Assembly: GCA_016858145.1 (NCBI GenBank)
Contig: JAEHOE010000074.1
Span: 124,001 to 188,000, forward strand
Length of the DNA: 64,000 bases
Direction: 5' to 3'
From: Edaphochlamys debaryana
Lineage: Eukaryota; Chlorophyta; Chlorophyceae; Chlamydomonadales
Shown here piece by piece: positions 60,794 through 64,000 of the stretch (position 1 is the stretch's first letter; every line of letters begins with the position of its first letter). The notes under the pieces are model-generated. The model saw only the letters and a program-made list of their open reading frames with translations. It did not search any database and was not told where the DNA came from. A program made the translations under genes and the position numbers.

Positions 60794-63700
60794 TCACACC
60801 TCGCTCCTGGCCCCCTCCTTGCTCCCCTGCCTATTGGCGTTACCCCCGCCCTCCCGCTGCGCCTGCCCAGCCTCCTTCTGCACCTGGGGCCCCGCCGAGT
60901 TCGGTCCCGGTGCGGACGACTGGCTGCAAACCGAGTTTGCCCCGCCGCTGGTCTGTGCTGCCGTCTTGGACACATCTCTCAAAACCACGCCCAAGAGCTT
61001 GAGCACCTCCCCGGCGCCAGGGCGCGACGCGGGGTCGGCGGCCCACATGCGGTGGATGAGTGAGGCGAGCCGCGGCGGGCAGCGCATGGGGTCCTCGGGC
61101 AGCGCCGGCCGCTCGTTGCGCATCGAGACCTTGTACAGGATGGCTGCGTAGTGGTATTGCCCCCTGCGTTGGGAGGAGGGAGGGACCAGGAGGCGGCATG
61201 AGTGAACGGCCAGGGGAGAGGTTGGGATGAAGGTGGCATACGGGCCACACAATCTCGAGGTGAGGGCTAGCGCGAGGGTGCGGCGGTACGGCAGTAGTAC
61301 GGCAGTACGGCAAGCCAGGGAGGCTCACCAGGGCTGCGCCTGGCCCGTGACCATGCACCAGAGGATGACTGCGAGGGAGTAGATGTCTGCAGAGGGGAGA
61401 AAAGGGCACAACCAAGTGAATGCCAACGTCAGAAAGACATGGGCGGGGCCTCATGTGCCCCAACCGCCGTGCGCGATGCGCTCCCGGCAGCACCACCCCT
61501 GGTGCCGGGCTCCCGAGCGCACCTGCTTTCTCAGAGATCTTGTTCATCTCCTCGCGCAGCGTCTCCGGCGCCATGAAGGGAATCTGGGTCGGGTGGGGCC
61601 AGCACAGGTTTCTTCAGGAGCAATCAAGGATCAGGATCAGAACAAACATGCGCTACAACCCGGACTCTGGAGCAGAGCGTTTCCTCGATCGTAATATTGC
61701 AGGCGCTTTCGAGGCTTAGACGAGAGCCCAACTCCCGTACGTGCGAAGCGGCGCTCACCGTGCCAGCTGCGAAGTGCTTCGTAGAGGCGAGGTAGCTCTG
61801 CAGCTTGAATCTGTGCGCGAAGCGAAGTGCAAGCTGGTTAGACATACGACTCCTCACCCGCTCCAGCCCTGCCCCGCCTTTTCAGCCCCAGGCCCTGCCT
61901 GAACGCCGCCACCGCACTAGCCGCAGATCCCGCCCGCCCGCACCACCCCCTCCTGCCCCACCTGGCCAGTCCGAAGTCGCTGATCTTGGCCCGCCCCGCT
62001 CCGTCCAGAAGCACGTTGTCCGGCTTGAGGTCCCGGTGCACGATGGTGGGGTGCAGCTGGAACAGGCCGTTGGCAATGTCCATGGCCACGCAGATAACGG
62101 TCTCGATCGGCAGCAGCGCTTCGCCGGCAGAAGCTATGAGCTGGCCCAGGTTCTGGGCCATCAACTCCTGCGGCGGAAATTGGGACACGATCAGGAATAC
62201 AGGAATACAGGGCGTTGGTAAGAAATGGTGGGGACAGGGACAGCCGCTTGTGAAGGGCTTGGGGGGCAGGGGCTCGGGGCAGCGAAGGCGATCAGGGCAG
62301 GAGCAGGAGCCGCCGCAGCAACTGGCAGAAGCGCCCACCTCGACGATAAAGACGTTCTTGTCCGTGATGCAGCCGCCGTAGCACGTGACGATGTTGGGGT
62401 GCCGTACCTTGGCCAGGATGCGGGCCTCCTGCAGCAGCGACCGCAGGCCGTCCATTTCGTACTTGCCGTGCCCGCCCCGCTGCACCGTCTTGATGGCCAC
62501 CGGGTCGCCCCTGCAGATACGCGCATGGTTGCAGGACACAGCATGTTAGCATTTCCACACATGTGAGCGCATTCACAGCCAAGCCAAGGCACAGCGGCTC
62601 CCTCTGTCCGCAGACGCCCACCTGTAGAGGCCCTGGTATACCACTCCAAACGTGCCTGCGGGGCGACGGCGGGATTCAAGCGACGTGCCGTCAGCACGTG
62701 GAAAAGCACCACTGATCCACCGCAGCCCGCCCGAACTGCCGTGGGTCCTCGGCCTCGCTCCGCCCCTCCTCAGCCGTGCCCTCTTGACTCGCGCCACGGC
62801 CTCTGAAAGCCCAGCCCAACGCAATCCGCATCCCGCCTCACCCTTCCCTAGCTCGTCCTCCTCCTTCCACGACACGTCCCGCTCGGGGTCGATCTGCCAC
62901 GTCACGTCCAGGTGGTCCGGGTCCTCCGCCGTCACCACCAGGCTGTGCGCCTGCTGCTGAGCCAGCGTGCGCGGCGTGCCGGGTCCGTGCTCGCGGGACG
63001 GGTCCGCGTGCGACAGCGTGCTCGTGGTGAATGCGCTGCGGCTGCTCTGCGCTCCACCCATGGGCGCAGTGTCGCTGGCGCTCTGGGCCGTGGAGGAGGA
63101 GATGGCCCCACCCATGTCGCTGCGCTGAATGGCCACCGGCTGGCCTCCCGCCGCCATGCCGCCGGGAAGGCGCGGACCGCTGGAAGACGACGGCTGCGCG
63201 TTCCTCCCCAGGCGGGAGGACTGGGGCGAGTCGGTTGAGTTGAGCGCATCGATGCTGATGCGCGCCGCGTTCGTTGTCGAGCCGCCCGCGCCGCTGCCCG
63301 TGCCCCGGTTCGTGTACTCCGCTATTGCTTGGACCACCGCCGCGTCGTCGCCTCTTTGGAGCGCGACGGCGATGGAGGAGGAGGCCTTGGGCGTCTCCAC
63401 ATCCTTGCCGTTGACTGCGCCCTTGTGGCCCCGCGCGCCGCCCTCCTCGTCGCTCGCTGCCTCGCCCTTGTGCTTGTAAGCATCGCCGGAGGCCCGACGC
63501 TTGCGCAGGATGGCGAACGCTACGAGCGATACAAGCAGCAGGCCTCCGACAACGCTTCCGACCACGATGCCCGCGACTGCGCCGTCGGAGAGGCCGCTGT
63601 CGCCGCTGTCCGGCGGGGCCGGCTGGCTGACGGGCGGTGGCGGCGAGGCGGGCACGCTGCTGCGGTAGGGTGCGTCTGGGTCCACCACGGCCGCCAGGAA

Positions 63701-64000
63701 GGCCGCGGCGGTGGAGCAGGGCACTGGGGCGAAGGTGGGGGCCCCTGCGCCCGGCACCCGGGCCATGGCGCAGGGGGAGGAGCCGGGCGCCATCAGCGCT
63801 CCCAGGCTCTGGGCCGCAGCGGCGCTGGGCGAAGCTGCGTCGACGACCAGGAGTGAGGAGGTGTTGCAGAGGGGCGAGGCGGGGGTGGCGGAGCAGGCGT
63901 CAGCGGGGGGCACCAGCTGCAGCCAGCAGCCCGAGGCCCGCAGCTGAGCCGAGCCGCACGCCGCTGCAGCGCTCGACACGTTGGGGAAACGGACGGCGTC
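60794..64000 (-). CDS. Paralogous receptor kinase, 5' part beyond window edge
   Basis: Exons in order of transcription: 64000-62842 (open to the edge), 62655-62622, 62510-62339, 62167-61962, 61810-61759, 61583-61523, 61386-61329, 61163-60794. They give 703 residues with every phase in agreement. The visible part begins in the last CTLD, then has a Pro-rich stalk, a transmembrane helix ([20 protein letters not shown]) and a basic stop-transfer. A long Ser/Ala-rich juxtamembrane segment precedes a complete kinase with [26 protein letters not shown] and FMAPE. Cellular role and topology should match the plus-strand paralogue: a plasma-membrane receptor kinase signalling to the cytosol. The two cytoplasmic juxtamembrane regions are hardly alike, which suggests different partners or regulation. 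The C-terminal tail is Gln/Gly/Ser-rich. Confidence 0.9.
61284..61312. repeat. Short TACGGCAG repeat in intron
   Basis: Three copies of GTACGGCA lie in the intron between exons 61386-61329 and 61163-60794 of the paralogous receptor kinase, matching the CGTACGG-type motif seen in other introns. Confidence 0.7.
63667..64000 (-). repeat. Arm of near-identical inverted repeat (ectodomain copy B)
   Basis: This is the minus-strand partner of 54474-54807, in the paralogous receptor kinase. Positions pair as p and 118474-p with no gap. The tract reaches the window edge, so its full length is unknown. Confidence 0.92.

Overview
This window is nuclear DNA of a green alga, most likely a chlorophycean volvocine (Chlamydomonas-like). 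The evidence is very high GC, many short introns with GT-AG borders and C-rich acceptor tracts, coding sequence rich in Ala/Gly/Pro, TGTAA sites downstream of some stop codons, and families typical of these algae. I built the gene models by hand from splice sites and reading-frame phase. No transcript or database was available.

Layout. (1) 1-10342, minus: a 22-exon gene that runs off the left edge; uncharacterised, with an N-terminal coiled coil. (2) About 205 bp separate it from a divergent small plastid-type FHA protein (10548-12274, plus). (3) 13032-18040, plus: an ABCF (GCN20/ARB1-type) ATPase in 14 exons. (4) 19017-21992, plus: an extended short-chain dehydrogenase with an N-terminal membrane anchor. 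(5) 23484-30030, plus: a protein with two CCHC zinc knuckles and a huge low-complexity segment containing an internal tandem duplication. (6) 31248-43400, plus: a 36-exon, about 1,658-residue orthologue of the cilium-associated protein LRRC9. (7) 43949-58201, plus: a 34-exon, about 2,676-residue single-pass receptor kinase whose ectodomain carries several C-type-lectin-like, PAN-like and WSC-like modules. (8) 60794-64000, minus: a second receptor kinase of the same family, tail to tail with the first, its 5' part cut by the right edge.

The two receptor kinases are the most interesting part. A 334-bp stretch of their ectodomains differs at a single base, and kinase patches are almost as close, yet neighbouring parts have diverged and five introns in the compared region are present in only one copy. 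This points to inverted duplication with continuing gene conversion plus intron gain or loss. Seven introns in the window appear to use GC donors, an unusually high share. The genes do not form a pathway. Any functional link, such as LRRC9 in cilia and receptor kinases at the cell surface, is inference only.

I saw no tRNA, rRNA, CRISPR array or intact transposon.
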